DNA of 64,000 nt from Peltaster fructicola (GCA_001592805.2 CP051142.1:620001-684000); one strand, 5' to 3'. Counted from the first letter of the stretch, positions 10,523 to 22,765 are shown. Notes: generated from the sequence alone by a model not told the origin. Translations and numbers: made by a program.

Positions 10523-11740
10523 CTACAAGCCGCCAATGGTAACAGGCTTGATGCTCTCATTGTGTGCCTCCATGGCCAGCGTCAAATCGAATTTTCCGTC
10601 AGCATTCTTCTCGACCACACCCACCTCGGTGATGATTCCGTCGATAAGCTCAGCGGGCGTGACATCGAATGCTGGATTCCAGACATCAATTCCCTTCGCT
10701 GCTATGCTGACAGTCTCGACTTGGCTCAGATCGAGGTCGACACCATCGAAACGTGGGCCCTTGATGAAGGTCATCTCCTTTCCTGCTCGCTCTTCAATCA
10801 CTATATCAGCTCCGGACTTGGTGCCTAGATCAATGGTTGTGCGTGGCGCAGCAACGAGGAACTTGACGTTATGGTAGCGAGCTGTAATGGCTAGTTGATA
10901 CGTTCCGATCTTGTTTGCAGTATCACCATTGGCAGCAACGCGGTCTGCACCAACGACAATGGCTGCGATCTTCTCAGATGGACCTTTCAATCGAAGCAGA
11001 GCAGAAGCCATAGAGTCAGTGACAAGCGTTGCTGGGATGTTATCGTGGACGAGCTCAAATGCAGTGAGGCGAGAGCCTTGGTTGTATGGTCTCGTCTCTG
11101 TGCAGAAAGCATGCTTGAGCGAGCCGCTGGAGTGCAGCGAACGAATGACACCCAATGCTGTACCATAACCTGCAGTGGCCAGAGAGCTACACTATCTGTC
11201 AGTATACAAGACGGTGACAAAGGAGATCACCTACCCAGTATTGCAATGAGTTACTACACTTACTTGTCCCTCACCTGCAGCCTTTACGATCCATTCGGCA
11301 CCATACTTGCCAATTGCTTGATTGTCTGAGACATCGTCCACGAGCATACGTGCTGCGGCATCACAGTATGCCTGCTTGACGGACTGCCCATCTGCTCCTG
11401 ATGCTTTCGCTGCATTGCGAACGACTCTCTTGAGCTTGGTAGCTGCATCTGCCAGGTTCACAGCAGTAGGCCTGCTGGTCACAAGGTATTCCAGCTTCTC
11501 TACGATGAAAGCCTCGACTTCTTCGGCCTTGTCCGAGAGTGAGTCATTCTGTAGCTCGACCGCAAGTGCTAGAGCTGCGACAATGGCTATTGCTGGAGCA
11601 CCACGGGTGCGCATATCCTTGATTGCATGCCAACCATCCTCTGCTGACTTGACCTCGTCATATTCTTCTTGGTGCGGCAACTTCAGCTGGTTCAGGATCT
11701 GCAGACTTCCAGCCTTGTACCTAATTGCTTCGAGCACCAT
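10523..11740 (-). CDS. MRI1: Methylthioribose-1-phosphate isomerase
   Basis: Exons 11235-11740 and 10523-11186 (48-base intron) give 389 residues, the normal length. Mri1/MtnA converts 5-methylthioribose-1-phosphate to 5-methylthioribulose-1-phosphate in the methionine salvage pathway. Visible signatures are [20 protein letters not shown] near residue 45, [20 protein letters not shown] spanning the splice junction with the catalytic Cys, [16 protein letters not shown], and [20 protein letters not shown] with the catalytic Asp. The junction is therefore certain. The start [13 protein letters not shown] matches the family; an in-frame Met 21 codons upstream is less likely. It is divergent from the aldo-keto reductase gene with only 150 bases between starts, so the two may share regulatory sequence. 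Confidence 0.96.
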
Positions 11741-11890
11741 CTTGATAGCCTTCGATTGTTTGAGGTTTATGAGCTCTGCCCAGTGGATCAACTTCTCCTT
11801 CATCTGATTGGGCGGTGTACGTTTCCACTATTTTGCCATCATAACATCATTGACATGAGGAGCACTCTCAACGCCAGAAGACATTAACGA

Positions 11891-12745
11891 ATGAGCATAA
11901 TGGCTTCGTTCGATATCAAGACTACCTTCAAGCTGAACACAGGCACTCAGTTGCCAGCCCTCGGCTTTGGCGTATGGGATAGTCCGGCACACCTCACAAC
12001 TAAGTCATGTCTCGAAGCATTGAAGGTGGGCTACCGCCACATCGATACAGCTCAACTCTATGGCAACGAGAAGGAGGTCGGGGAAGCTTTGAAGGCGTCA
12101 GGCTTGAGTAGATCTGATGTCTTCATCACTAGCAAGATCTATAGGCCTGACAACGATGCTGAGAGTACATACCAGAAGTGTCTCGAAAGTGTCAAGAAGA
12201 TCGCAGGTGAAGACGGCTACCTCGATCTTATGCTTATACACAACGCCAACGTTGGCGCTGAGGATGTCAAGAAGATGTGGCAGGCCATGGAAAGGCTGCA
12301 CCAGGAAGGTCGGTTCAAAGCCATTGGCGCAAGCAACTTCGGCATTGGCCACATCGAGGAGCTGAAGAAGTATGCCAAGGTCTGGCCACCAGCTGTCAAT
12401 CAGCTTGAGCTGCATCCTTGGAATCAACAACGAGAAGTTGTCAAGTACTCAGAGCAGAATGGTATCGTACTTGAGGCATACTGTCCACTTGTACGCAACC
12501 AGAAAGCGGATGATCCGACGCTCAAGAGCATAGCCGAGAAGCACTCCAAGACAACTGCGCAGGTCCTGTTAAGGTACTGCTTGCAAAAGTCGTGGGCACC
12601 GCTCCCTAAGAGTGACAATGCTGGCAGAATCGCACAGAATGCTGATCTCTACGGCTTCAAGCTTGATGGTGAAGACATGAAGCAGCTTGATGCGCAGGAC
12701 CAGAATGGCAAAGGTGCACTAGTGCTCGCTGTCAGCAATGAGTAG
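11891..12745 (+). CDS. Aldo-keto reductase
   Basis: A single exon of 284 residues, typical for a cytosolic NADPH-dependent aldo-keto reductase barrel. The catalytic tetrad can be read: Asp in YRHIDTAQLYGNE, Tyr in the same block, Lys in VFITSKIY and His in LDLMLIHNA. The signatures GFGVWDSP, IGASNFGIGHIEELKKYAKV and the C-terminal cofactor block with PLPKSDNAGRIAQNADLYGF are also present; the last carries Lys-Ser where NADPH phosphate is bound. A second Met four codons in (MASFDIKTTF) is an alternative start. It reduces aldehydes or ketones; the substrate cannot be told from sequence. It converges on PAN1 with 50 bases between stop codons. Confidence 0.94.
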   Translation: MSIMASFDIKTTFKLNTGTQLPALGFGVWDSPAHLTTKSCLEALKVGYRHIDTAQLYGNEKEVGEALKASGLSRSDVFITSKIYRPDNDAESTYQKCLESVKKIAGEDGYLDLMLIHNANVGAEDVKKMWQAMERLHQEGRFKAIGASNFGIGHIEELKKYAKVWPPAVNQLELHPWNQQREVVKYSEQNGIVLEAYCPLVRNQKADDPTLKSIAEKHSKTTAQVLLRYCLQKSWAPLPKSDNAGRIAQNADLYGFKLDGEDMKQLDAQDQNGKGALVLAVSNE

Positions 12746-12795
12746 ATCAAAATAGTAATATACTTGGCCACTACAGGCTGGTATGTACGTCGTGC

Positions 12796-15700
12796 TTAGA
12801 GCACTCTACCTGCAGTGGATGATTCACTTCGATCCTTTGTCTGTGTCTTCTTCAACCCCTTGCCTGCTTGTATTTGTTGTAGCAGGCTGCTGCGGTCAGG
12901 CATCCCTGCTGGTGGTGCTGCAGGTGCGCCCAATGGGGCTGGACCAGGTGGTGGTGGCGGTGCACCCATACCTGGCATTGGTGGCGGAGGAGGAGCGCCT
13001 CCGAACGGCATTGGTGGTGGAGGTGGTGCTCCACTGGTCGGCAAAGGAGGTGGTGGCGGCGCAGCAAAGCCTCCCTGGCCTGGCGCAGGCGAAGCAGGAG
13101 TTGAGCCCATGCTTGACAACGGACGAGGTGGTGCCATTGTGCCAAATAGTATAGATGCTAGGTGCTTTGCACTTCCAGCTTGAGGGCCATCGTCCTCTTC
13201 CTCATCATCAGAGCTCGAGTCGAGAGCAGACCATTCATCGTCGTCCTTAGGCTTGTTGCGCGTTCGTGATGGAGCCGCGACAGGTTCCGGTAGTGATACC
13301 TTATGGAAGGGGTTGGTCTCCGACAAGGTCGCTGCTGGTGCGGCTACTGGAGCGGTCGGGGCTGCTGTTGGCTGGTTCATACTCTTGAAGAAGGGATTCT
13401 TAGACTCCGATGCTGCGGTAGGCATTGGCGGTGCTGGTGGCGCTGCAGCTGGTGAGACGACCGGCTCCTCCTTGGCTTTCTCAAGCACAGTACTGGCGAC
13501 CGGCGTACTCTCGTCTGGTGTAGCATATCCGTCGTCACTGTCTTCGTCATCGAGGTTTTCGAGCTGAAGTCGCAACTGTCGCTCCTTCTCCTTGGCTGCC
13601 TCAATCTCAGCACGTTGGGTGGCAAGTCGTGCTTCTTTCTCGGCGGCATCCTTCTTTGCGGCCTCACGACGCTTCTTTTCCTCTGCCTTCTTTAGCTTGC
13701 CAGCCTTGACTTGCTCCTCGAGTGCGCGCAGAGATGCCGCCTGTTCATCACGCTGTTGCTGCAGCTCGCGCTCCTGTCGAGCCTCTTCGTCCCTGGACAA
13801 ATCAGTATATCGTATAAATGTCTCTTTTCACACTTACTCCATCTGCTTCGTCTCTTCTGCCATGGCCTCCTGCTGCTCGATCAATGCTTGCTCCTTGATT
13901 TGATGCACTGCACGTTTTGTTTCATCATTGCTCTGCAGGCTCTCGCTACGATTCTTCCTCGGCGCCGGTGGTGGTGGCTTGGCTTTGCCTGCTGCTGATG
14001 GTGGAATCACACTCTCTCCTTGTAACCTTGCTTGACGTTCCTGGTCTCGACGTGAGTCTTCCTCCTCTGCGAGTCGCAACTTGTCTTCTCGCTCTTTGCG
14101 TTCCCGTTCAGCCCGTTGAGCAGCACTTTCTGTCGACTTCGATGGAGCCTTGATGCCGAGAGCCGCGAGTCTCTCCGCCATCTTCTGCTCTGCTTGCTGC
14201 TTGATAAATGCTGCGCGTTCCTCGGCGGTCTGGTAGCTAGAATAGCTCGATCCGGTTGTCTGTGGTGTTGACGTTGTCGCTGGACGGCTTGAAGCAGGAC
14301 TGTCTGTTCTTGAAACACTAGTCGAGCTGCGATCATCTTGAACACGAGTTGTGGCCTGTGATCGCACTCTGTCCTCATTGCGGACTCTTGCTGCTCGAGA
14401 GCTCCGCTGCAGGTCGAAAATGAAGTCCTTGACCTCATCTTCCACACCTAATGCATCCTCCCAGCGGCGACGTTCGTGTTCATCCTTTACCGACTCAGAG
14501 CCCTCCTTAAGTCCAGACTCCAGACTTCGAGAGTACTCTGTCACGCTGTCCTCCACGTCCTTGACCATGGAATCGTTGTCGTTCTTCTCCTGATTAATGC
14601 GTCGCTGCTCCTGTTCCTGTCTCTGTGCTGCAGCGCTGCCATCGTCAACGTTATCAATCTTCCTGCCTGTCAACGCAGCAGAGCGTTGTTGCATCATAGC
14701 CTTAGCTCTGGCCTTCAGACGATCGCTTTCAGTAACCTGTCCACCAGGACCAGTTCCAACGATTGGCGTGGCTGTACCAGGATGTGCTTTCGCGTCCTGT
14801 AGCTTGAACAGCTCAAGCTGAGCGTCGGCGATGGCTTTCTCACACCGTCGGACATGGCTTGCGAGCTCAGGAAGTCTGTCGCTCAGTGAGCGCAGCTGCC
14901 TCTGCAAAGTCCGGCGCTCGGCATCAGAGTCGCTCGTCTTGAATGCAGCATTCGGATGAGCGTCGATGTCCTCCTGAATGTTTCGAATCCTACGGAAGAG
15001 TTCCTCGCTCTCTTTACGATCCTTGCGATCCAGTGCATCTTCTTGATCAGCATGACCTTCATCTTCGAAGTCCATGGCATCGAGAAGAACCTGCTTCTCG
15101 CGAATCGCCTTCTTCAGCTGATCGACATTCATGTCGTCGGCACTCTTGTCGCTGATTGCAGGGCTTGGTGTACGACCGCCATCGCCCATGCGTCGTCTGG
15201 CTGAGCTCTTATACCCGATGTCATCGTCGTTGTTCTTGAACATGGTGGCGTCCTTACGATCGTTACTGCCATTCGCGTGAAACGAGTGGGTTGGTAGTCT
15301 ACTCGTGGCGCTCATAAACCCACCAGTGTCCCTCCTGTTTTGTGCATCCCTACTGAGCATTCCCTTGACCTTTCCAATGCTGTCGTTGATATTACGGCTC
15401 GATGGTGGGATGAGCTCCGAAGGCAGCTGGTTCGGAACTGGGTAACCATTCAGTCTTCGATAGATCAAATGCATAGCCACAGCGAACTCATCAAGATCAA
15501 GTCTGCCTTTATTTGAGGGATCAGATAGTGTCCAAATCTTCTCCAAATCAGGCTTGTCCAGACCTGACTGTCCGAAGATCTCAAGAGCCTGGTTACCAGT
15601 GATGTAACCTTTGCCAAAGCCGTCCCATGCTTTGAACATGTCATCGTAGATCTTCTTCTCTTGCTTCGTGACAGCCCACGGCACTGTTGCATTACCACTG

Positions 15701-16935
15701 AGTCCGTGCGTGGTGAAGCCGGTCTCGCGCCCAGGCTGTGGCATCATCTGCAGCTGTAGTGCTTCAAGATTTGGCAGTCCTGATGCCGGCGCGTTGACGA
15801 GGCCCCATTGTCCTGGTCTTCCAGTTGGTTGTGCATTGAGTGGTGCAATCGGTGCACCTCCGAACCCAGTTTGTTGAGGCGATAGTGCGCTCTGCTGGTT
15901 GAAGCCTGTCGGCATTGGCGGCATTGGAGGGCGAGGACCTGTGTATCCTTGTGCTTGTGGGAAGCCCTGCTGCATACCAGTCGCTTGTGGCTGAATGCCT
16001 GGGTAGCCGTTCAGGACACCCGTTGGTTGTGCCGTTAGCTGTGTCAGCAGCTGCTGGTTTGACGCACTTTGCGCTTGTGGTTGTTGGATCACGGGAGTCT
16101 GCGGCTTTGGTGCATTGCCAGCCTGTGCTCTCTCATCTGGAACTCCAAAAGAAATGATGTCCACCATGCTCGACACCTCGTTGCGGACCTTTTCGGGGAG
16201 TGTCGCAGGGATGTCCTTGCCGGTGAGCTGCAGATTGCACAGATACATCGCCAAGGCGAACTCTGGGAAGAGCAATTGTCCTGACTTTGTCGTATCTGAT
16301 AGCTCCCATATCCGTGCCAGCTTGTCACCGGGAAGGTTACTCCTCAACAACAGATCTCTTGACTTGTCTCCACTAAGTGCTTGCTCGCCTGACGTCGCGC
16401 TCTTGAACAGTTGTTCGAACTTGGCCTGATCGGTAGCAGTGATGAAGCTTAGACGTATGTTTGGAATGCGATTGCTGCGCGTCGTAGCTTGTGTTTGCGT
16501 GGGCTGAGCACTCGTGCCCCGGAAAGAGTTCGCCATGTCAGAAGAGGTCATGCCGGTTTGCTGTGGACGCTGCGGCTGCGCAGGAGGTTGCTGTTGCTGG
16601 GTCGCCTGTTGCTGATAGCCTTGGGACTGAGGGTACCCTGTTGCCTGCGGTTGCATGTAGCCAGTCTGTTGCGGCTGCTGAAGGCCAGCATACTGGTTCT
16701 GCTGCTGCTGGAACTGACCATTTGGCTGTCCTGGAAAGCCTGTCGGCTGTGCCTGGAGTCCTTGTCCCGGATAGCCAGTGTATTGCTGTTGCAGTGGCGC
16801 TTGACCGAAGCCTGTCGGCTGTGGTTGCTGCTGCGGAGCGAAACCTGTAGGTTGACCTTGACCCTGGTACAGAGCATTATTGCCTGGACGAGCGCTGCTC
16901 GCACCGCCCAGGTATGATTGCGATGCGGAATACAT
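12796..16935 (-). CDS. PAN1: Pan1, endocytic actin-patch scaffold with EH domains
   Basis: Exons 13838-16935 and 12796-13792 (45-base intron) give 1364 residues. Order of parts: an N-terminal Gln/Pro-rich region with about a dozen xxQxTG repeats (GQPTGF, PQQTGY, PQATGY), the kind of site phosphorylated by Ark1/Prk1 kinases; EH domain 1 at about 165-250 ([34 protein letters not shown]); EH domain 2 at about 418-510 ([36 protein letters not shown]); long coiled coils from about 640 to 1130; a poly-proline region near 1250-1330; and a C-terminal WH2-like [14 protein letters not shown] that binds actin. Pan1 acts with Sla1 and End3 and activates Arp2/3 at cortical patches. The start [18 protein letters not shown] fits the family better than the upstream in-frame Met. 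Confidence 0.96.
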
Positions 16936-17701
16936 TGACGCGCTCGAGCTGCAACTCAATGCTCTGTCGCTGACAAAAAGTGTTGATTGATGCTTGAGTA
17001 TGCTGGATGTCGCGCTTCCGGGGGAGAGCTTGAACGGTGCCAAGACCGGCGACGTCAGCTGTACAGCTCGGTATTAACTGAAGTAGACATGAAAAGAATC
17101 GAGGAGTCCTCGTGTAGTGTTGGAGTAGTATCGAGAAGGACTTCAATACAACGCCTAGCTTTGGTAATCAGCTGCGCTATCATGATCATCGAGCAGTAAT
17201 GTGGTCATGATCTAGTATGCAATGGAGTCTTTATAGATAATCAGCATTGAGTCAGAGTCGAAATGTTCCGTTGACAGCTATATAGCACAAAGATGAGTAA
17301 AGTGTACCAGTATTTCATGTACCACGAGTATGAACAGCTTGCCAACTCGAACCCAGCATATTGCTCATATAATGGCGCAAAGCACGCCGCTCAAAGAAAC
17401 ACATGCGCCCCCAAGCACCATGCCTAAGAACCAATCTTCGAAATGCCTTCTCGCTTTTGAAGAGAAGAAAACAAAGAGGTATCAGCGCAGTTGCAACCAA
17501 CAACGAGAAGACAATGCAGGAGAGTCGTAAAATGCCGAATGATGCCTGAAAACACCACACCAAGTCATGAATATCGTTAGGGAAGGGTCTTGTTGTGAGA
17601 ACTCTCGAAGGTCAAGGAGACGTTCGAAGGAGCAACAAGCAGCCATAGCTGTATAGCGATGCGCATCGCCATATCCATCGTACGTATGGGTCAAGACCAG
17701 A
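16936..17701. other. Intergenic, PAN1 upstream region
   Basis: This 766-base gap contains the PAN1 5' leader and promoter and the 3' end of the ubiquitin-like gene. Two short minus-strand frames (17315-17563 and 17482-17727) overlap; the first has one hydrophobic run, but neither resembles a known protein. I see no RNA gene or repeat. Confidence 0.4.
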
Positions 17702-19515
17702 TCACTTCTTCTTCGGCGCAGGACCATACATCCAGCGCATCAGTGGTGGAAGCTCCTTGGACTTGTTCTTGCTGCTGCCAGATTTAGCCGGCTTGCGCTT
17801 GTCCTCAACTATACCTGGCATAGGTCCGGGAACAGGTGAGCGAGCTCTGCTAGCGGATCGACAGGTGGTGGTACGGGGATGACGCCCTTTTGCCCTTGTC
17901 TTTCTTCGACAGCAGCAGCCTTGCCACTGCTCTTGCCCTTTGCTTTGGTAGGTCCAACTGTGAGATTCATGAGATCGTCGAGGTTAAAGTCAGCCAGAGG
18001 GTCGCTCTTATGGTGCTTTACCGGCTCCAGTTCCTCCATGGGCCACATAACCATCTCGATCTCCCAGCCGGGCTTCACCGTAGTCTCCCATACTTGTGGA
18101 AGAATGATCTCGCCATCTGGTCCGATGAGATCGTATCGACCTTCCAATACATGGTGGTGGAACGGTTCGACATGAGAAAATGCCTGTTTGACCAGCCCCT
18201 CCATGCCCTTCCATGTCTTACAGAGAGCCCAAGGGAAGCTGAACTTGCGGTTTCCGACATCCTTGAACTTGATCGGCTTCTCCAGGGCGTCAGGAACCGG
18301 TGCATTCTTCTTTTTCTCCTCCTCCAGCTCCTTGCTCTTCTTTTCAGCCTCTTCCTTCGCCTTCTGCGCTTCAGCCAACTTCTTCTCTGCTTCTTCCTTG
18401 GCCTTCTTGGCAGCTGCTTCTGCTTCGTCCTTAGCCTTCTTAGCAGCCTCCTCAGCCTTCTTCTCGGCGGCTTCCTTTGCCTTTGCAGACGCAGTGGCAA
18501 TCTCCTCCTTCTTCTTGGCCTCTTCCTCTGCCTTCGCCTTTTCTGCAGCTTTAGCAGCGGCCTCGGCCTCGACTCTCGCCACCATTGCTTTCTCCCATGC
18601 CAGTCGCTCCTCTTCGTGCTTCTTGATAATCTCTTTCAGGCTATCGAACTCTTTGGCGTTATTTGGGGCCTCAGCTGGAGGTGGTGAAGCTGGCTGCGAT
18701 GGCGGATGCATGTAGCCCATTGGAGGATACATTGGGTAGCCTGCGTGAGGCATCATGTGTCCGTAGTGCATCTCTGAGCCATATGCTGATGGAGGTGCAG
18801 CATACATGCTCATGCGTTGTTGAGGATGTGGTCGCTGCGGTGGTTGCGGAGCTCCTTCTTGTGGAAAATAGCCAGGAGCACCAGCTCCATGCTGCATTGG
18901 CGCGAATGGGTTTGGCTGGCCGCCGGAGAAAGGGTTGCTGACAGGGTAGCCAAACGCATCGACAGGCATGTGCACAAGCGCAGATGGTGTGAAGGCATCT
19001 TGATATTGTGCAGCACTTCCTACGCTTGGTGGGTATCCTGCATGGCTGGCTGGGTGGCCGGGTTGTCTGTATGCCCGTTGCTGTGGCGGCGGCATACCAG
19101 CATAAGGATAGTCATCTCCTGACGCCAGCGTGCTTGTAGATTCGTCGGAGGGAACGCGCCTCGACTCGCTTCGATGGTGTCTAGTTGATCCGCTCCTGTG
19201 CGATCTATATCTCCGTGCCTCGTCGGGCAGGGCTGACCGAGAAGAGTGTCGCCTCGTGGGTGGAGCTGGCGCAGGTAGTGGCGCTGTCGATGAATGTCTC
19301 GATCGTGAAGCAGAGTCGGACGGCTTAATATTGTCGTAGATGTCTGGTGGTTCGACGTTGAGCCACGATCCAGCCGAGCTGTGACCGCTCTGGCTCTCGG
19401 TCGATGCTGGTGAATGTATTGATCTGCCACCTGCTAATATATGATCGCCGTCATGGAGGTATACAATGTTATCGGAGCCTGAACTGTGGGTATATGCTGA
19501 TTCTCTGCCGGGCAT
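17702..19515 (-). CDS. Fungal ubiquitin-like-domain protein with long charged helix; C-terminal frame unclear
   Basis: The main frame runs from MPGRESAYTHSS at 19515 to a stop at 17809. It begins with a Ser/Pro/His-rich disordered region and PYGSEMHYGHMMPHAGYPMYPP-like segments (shortened here as SEMHYGHMMPHAGYP), then a Lys/Glu/Ala helix of about 110 residues, then a conserved domain: IKFKDVGNRKFSFPWALC, KTWKGMEGLVKQAF, YDLIGPDGEIILPQVWE, the ubiquitin-like domain found only in fungi. After a Pro-rich stretch, a second frame carries the usual basic tail ending ELPPLMRWMYGPAPKKK, stop at 17702-17704. A small intron or a frame break must lie between about 17800 and 17930; no canonical junction is clear. 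Function unknown. Confidence 0.8.
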
Positions 19516-21219
19516 TGTCAGTGCATCGAGAAAACAAGAGAGAGAGAGTGCTTGGACGATCCGAGGGCCGCCAGTAGTCAAGTACTACTGCGTAGCCAAT
19601 GCTTGCTGCAAGGGAGATCGCTGCCGAGGAGTATCGGAGGAGGGATGACTTACGGCATGGAGTGTCTCTGAGGACCTGCGGCGCACTCGCAACTTGACCT
19701 GTTCCTCTGTTGGAAGCAGGTCAAGATGGAGGACAACCAAAAGTCAAGAAGCGTTGCCTTGGTGTGGATCTTCCCGCGTCTAGAGGGAAACAATAGAAAT
19801 CTTATCGAGGCTGGCTCAAGGTTTAGGCCCCGCTCTTGTCAGCGTCGTCGTCTGGTGTATCGTTTGGTCTTCGATTGCTGGCCTTTGTATGCAGGAGGTC
19901 TCTTGACAACGAGCAAGTGAGGAGACCGAAAGACCGTTGGACGTCGAGAAGCGATATGAGCAATAAGGAGATGTCCCTTGGTTGATAGGCTGTCGACGAC
20001 CTCGTCCTGAAAGAGCCGAGACAAGCGCTCAGCCCCACGTCACTACTAGTCCGATTGTGATTGTTTAATGAGAGCAGTTTTGGGCTGCCATCCAATGCAA
20101 GCAGACTGGGAGGGCCGAGAATGGTTGATGGCCGCGACTTCGAGACCTCGTATGATCAGCACGTTGGACCTGTGCTGAGAAATCGAAAATCCTGCACACT
20201 CTCGATGACGAGGGAGGGTAGAACAATCAGGGAAAAAGTGGCGTGGTGTGTTGATTTGTTGATAGATCAGACCGATGTTGTGAACAACGAGCCGCTACGG
20301 TGTCTTCTGCTCGTGAGTCAGCACTTCATATAGGCTGCCGCCAGTGTTGGGCCTCGTTGTGAGAATTTTCCTCGCACGTCTTCCAGTCAAGCGTGCAGTA
20401 GCTGCGTCCGTTGTGGTGATGGAAGATCCGGGTTGTGACCTTGTTTCACTACTGCGCGGGACTTGTCAGATATATTTATTCGAAAAAGACCCTGCCGTGC
20501 GCCCTGTAGAAAATGGACACATGCAGCTACTGTCGTCTAGGTGATGCAACGATGGAACCACAGCATGAACCCAGCCAAGACTGAGAGACTTTGCTTGGAC
20601 GATGAATGAGAATGAGGCATGGGACGACTTCTTGAAAGACTATAAGCATGCTTGACCATAACAATGTTGATGCGCAGAATGTACGCATGGCGACACGCTC
20701 CATGCGGTGGAACCACATGTATTTGCACAGAGATTATACTTACCGCAAACTGTGAGACAGTGCCAGTACGTATCGTTGCTCTTGGAATGTATCTATCTGA
20801 ATCATCGTCGCGGCCGTAAGACATCATATCTTTGAAGCACTCATAAAAGGCCTCGCATCCCGCTAAGGCTCGGGCTGTGAGCAATGCGTACCTGGACCGA
20901 AGACCGCCACGGTTTGATGCCCAACCACGCTAGAGAGCGTCTTTTGCGCCTATGCGAGCACAAGCAGGCCATCACTGATGACATGGAGTCGCATGAGGGC
21001 TGAATGATGTGCATGAGGTAGCAACGGATCGTGCTGCGTGGTTATGGATCGGGTTGTGAGAGATGACACCCGCTCTCGGGATGATGCATATCGTTCAGGA
21101 CGTAGCGACATCATGTTTGCGTATGCAGATGGGCTCCTCAAGCATATCCAGCCTTACTAAAGCTCATTCTGGCTCGGTCTTGTTGAATGACAAACCGTTC
21201 CGGCTGTTGGACAGCCCTT
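19516..21219. other. 1.7 kb region with one weak candidate exon
   Basis: No gene is firmly supported. On the minus strand, about 20755-20887 encodes LLTARALAGCEAFYECFKDM and RDDDSDRYIPRATIRTGTVS. It is preceded by an AG and followed by a consensus donor GTAAGT, which resembles a genuine internal exon, but I could not build flanking exons with recognisable content. The rest holds the upstream region of the ubiquitin-like gene, including a GA repeat near 19535, and the 3' flank of the SUMO-like gene. Confidence 0.35.
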
Positions 21220-22517
21220 TCACCTGAAGTGGACTTCAATCTGATCCATATCAGTGACCTCGGTTTCCTGGACCTCCTGCTCAGATGGTAGCTCCTCTCC
21301 ATCGAAAAGCAGTGTGATAGTGAGGTCGTCATCGAGCTTATACCTCTTCTTGTACGCACTTGCGATCTTCGCGATCGTTGTGGTCTAGAGTGAGCTATTA
21401 GCAGGTATGTAGTGCCGGATCGATGACTTACCGGTCTGATCCTGAGTTTGAAATCCGCATGATCTCGAGCTTTGAGGATGATCCGAATCAACTGCTCTTC
21501 AGAAGCTGCTGGTTTTTCGTTTGTGAGCGTGCGATCGTGCTCCTGAATCTCATAAGATGTGCTTTCAGGTATTCGTGCCTCTGTCCGTTGTTGAGTACGC
21601 AACTGCTCGAGGAGATCATCCGTCACAGCCTCCAAATGCACCTTGTCGATGCCGTGCTTGTCCTCGGCGCCTCTCAGCACCAACCGACCATGGATATCGA
21701 CCTCTAGACCAAGACTTCGACATGTGGATGCATCATAGATCCGACGTTGTCGGTACGTCAGATAGACTTGCTGTTGCTGCTCCGGAGTGAAGTTCTGTCG
21801 CTGGCACCAAGCTGATCTGACCAGACCGAGGTGCTGCGACAGACGAAGAAAGACTCTCAGTGGTGCGGTATCTGGCAACTGAGAGGACAGGAAGATTTCC
21901 ACCTTCGGCTCCTGCTCGGTGCTTTTGTTTTCGACAGGTCGTGCCGCCTTCTGCGCTTGCTCCCGTGCTGCCTTCTCTGCCCTTTCTACCCTCTTCTGTC
22001 TGGCGAGCAGCCTGGCTCGTTTTGCGATTTCTGCGAACTCGTCGTCAGAATCGTCGTTTGGCGGTTCCTCAACAAGCGCAAGAGGAGGCTCGGCAGGGTC
22101 GCTCAGGTCGATTGTAGTCTTGCTCGCATGATACTCGACTGTCGGAGGTGATGAAGGAAACGCCTTAAGGTCTCCGTCGGAAGGCCTCGGACTGTACGTG
22201 TCGATTGGTTGTCCGGGCTTGACAACGTCGTCCAAGGCATCTCTAGAGGATTCAGACTTGTCTACAGGCTTGACTGTTGCTGAAAGAACGAGTGCTGCAT
22301 CATCGTCGACATCAACTTCGACGTCCTCACTCTTGCGCTTCGCACGCTTCTTGGGTTCTGTCTTTCGCTCTGGCTCCGCCAACACAGCTTCTACTTTTTC
22401 GTTCTTCTTTCGTGCCTGTTCTGCAATAATCGATGTGAAGTTGCGAGCGGAATGGCTGAAAAGGCTACTGTCGTGTTGATCATCGTCCGAGTCGCTCAGA
22501 TCGGCTAGGAAGGACAT
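21220..22517 (-). CDS. Rad60/Esc2-type protein with C-terminal SUMO-like domain
   Basis: Exons 21432-22517 and 21220-21384 (47-base intron) give 416 residues. The protein starts MSFLADLSDSDDDQHDSS and has a long acidic and basic low-complexity half with SDDEFAEIAKRARLLARQKR. A first ubiquitin-like-looking region has VEIFLSSQLPDTAPLRVFLR and LGLEVDIHGRLVL. The C-terminal ~75 residues are the Rad60-SLD: DFKLRIRPTTTIAKIASAYK, LDDDLTITLLFDGEELPSE, TDMDQIEVHFR. Proteins of this layout (Rad60, Esc2, NIP45) contact Ubc9 or SUMO-modified partners and act in replication-fork repair and silencing. The exact ortholog cannot be named. It is divergent from LSM6, 248 bases between starts. Confidence 0.87.
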
Positions 22518-22765
22518 TGTAATGCTTCGATGCTTGCAGCTCTGCACTTCAGAGGCAGAGATGCGGCGTTGAATCTGCTGATCCTCTGCATAGTCGATCG
22601 CTGTAATCACAAGCGTGTAGTTTGCGTGGTGAAGTAAAACAACCTGACAGTAGTGGGAGGTACATTATGCTGTGAGTCCGTGCGTCATGCCTCGTAGAAG
22701 TATGTAGTGCATGTTCCTCTTTTCTACGCTCTCTGTCCATACAACTGTACCACCTTACAACCAAG

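Noticed and set aside
11322-11807. 161-codon plus-strand frame opposite MRI1
   Set aside because: Shadow of a conserved enzyme exon, dominated by Ser and Ala.
17890-18687. 265-codon plus-strand frame, Leu-rich, opposite the ubiquitin-like gene
   Set aside because: The antisense of the Lys/Glu/Ala helix yields runs of Leu, Phe and Ser; no membrane-protein pattern beyond what this repeat explains.
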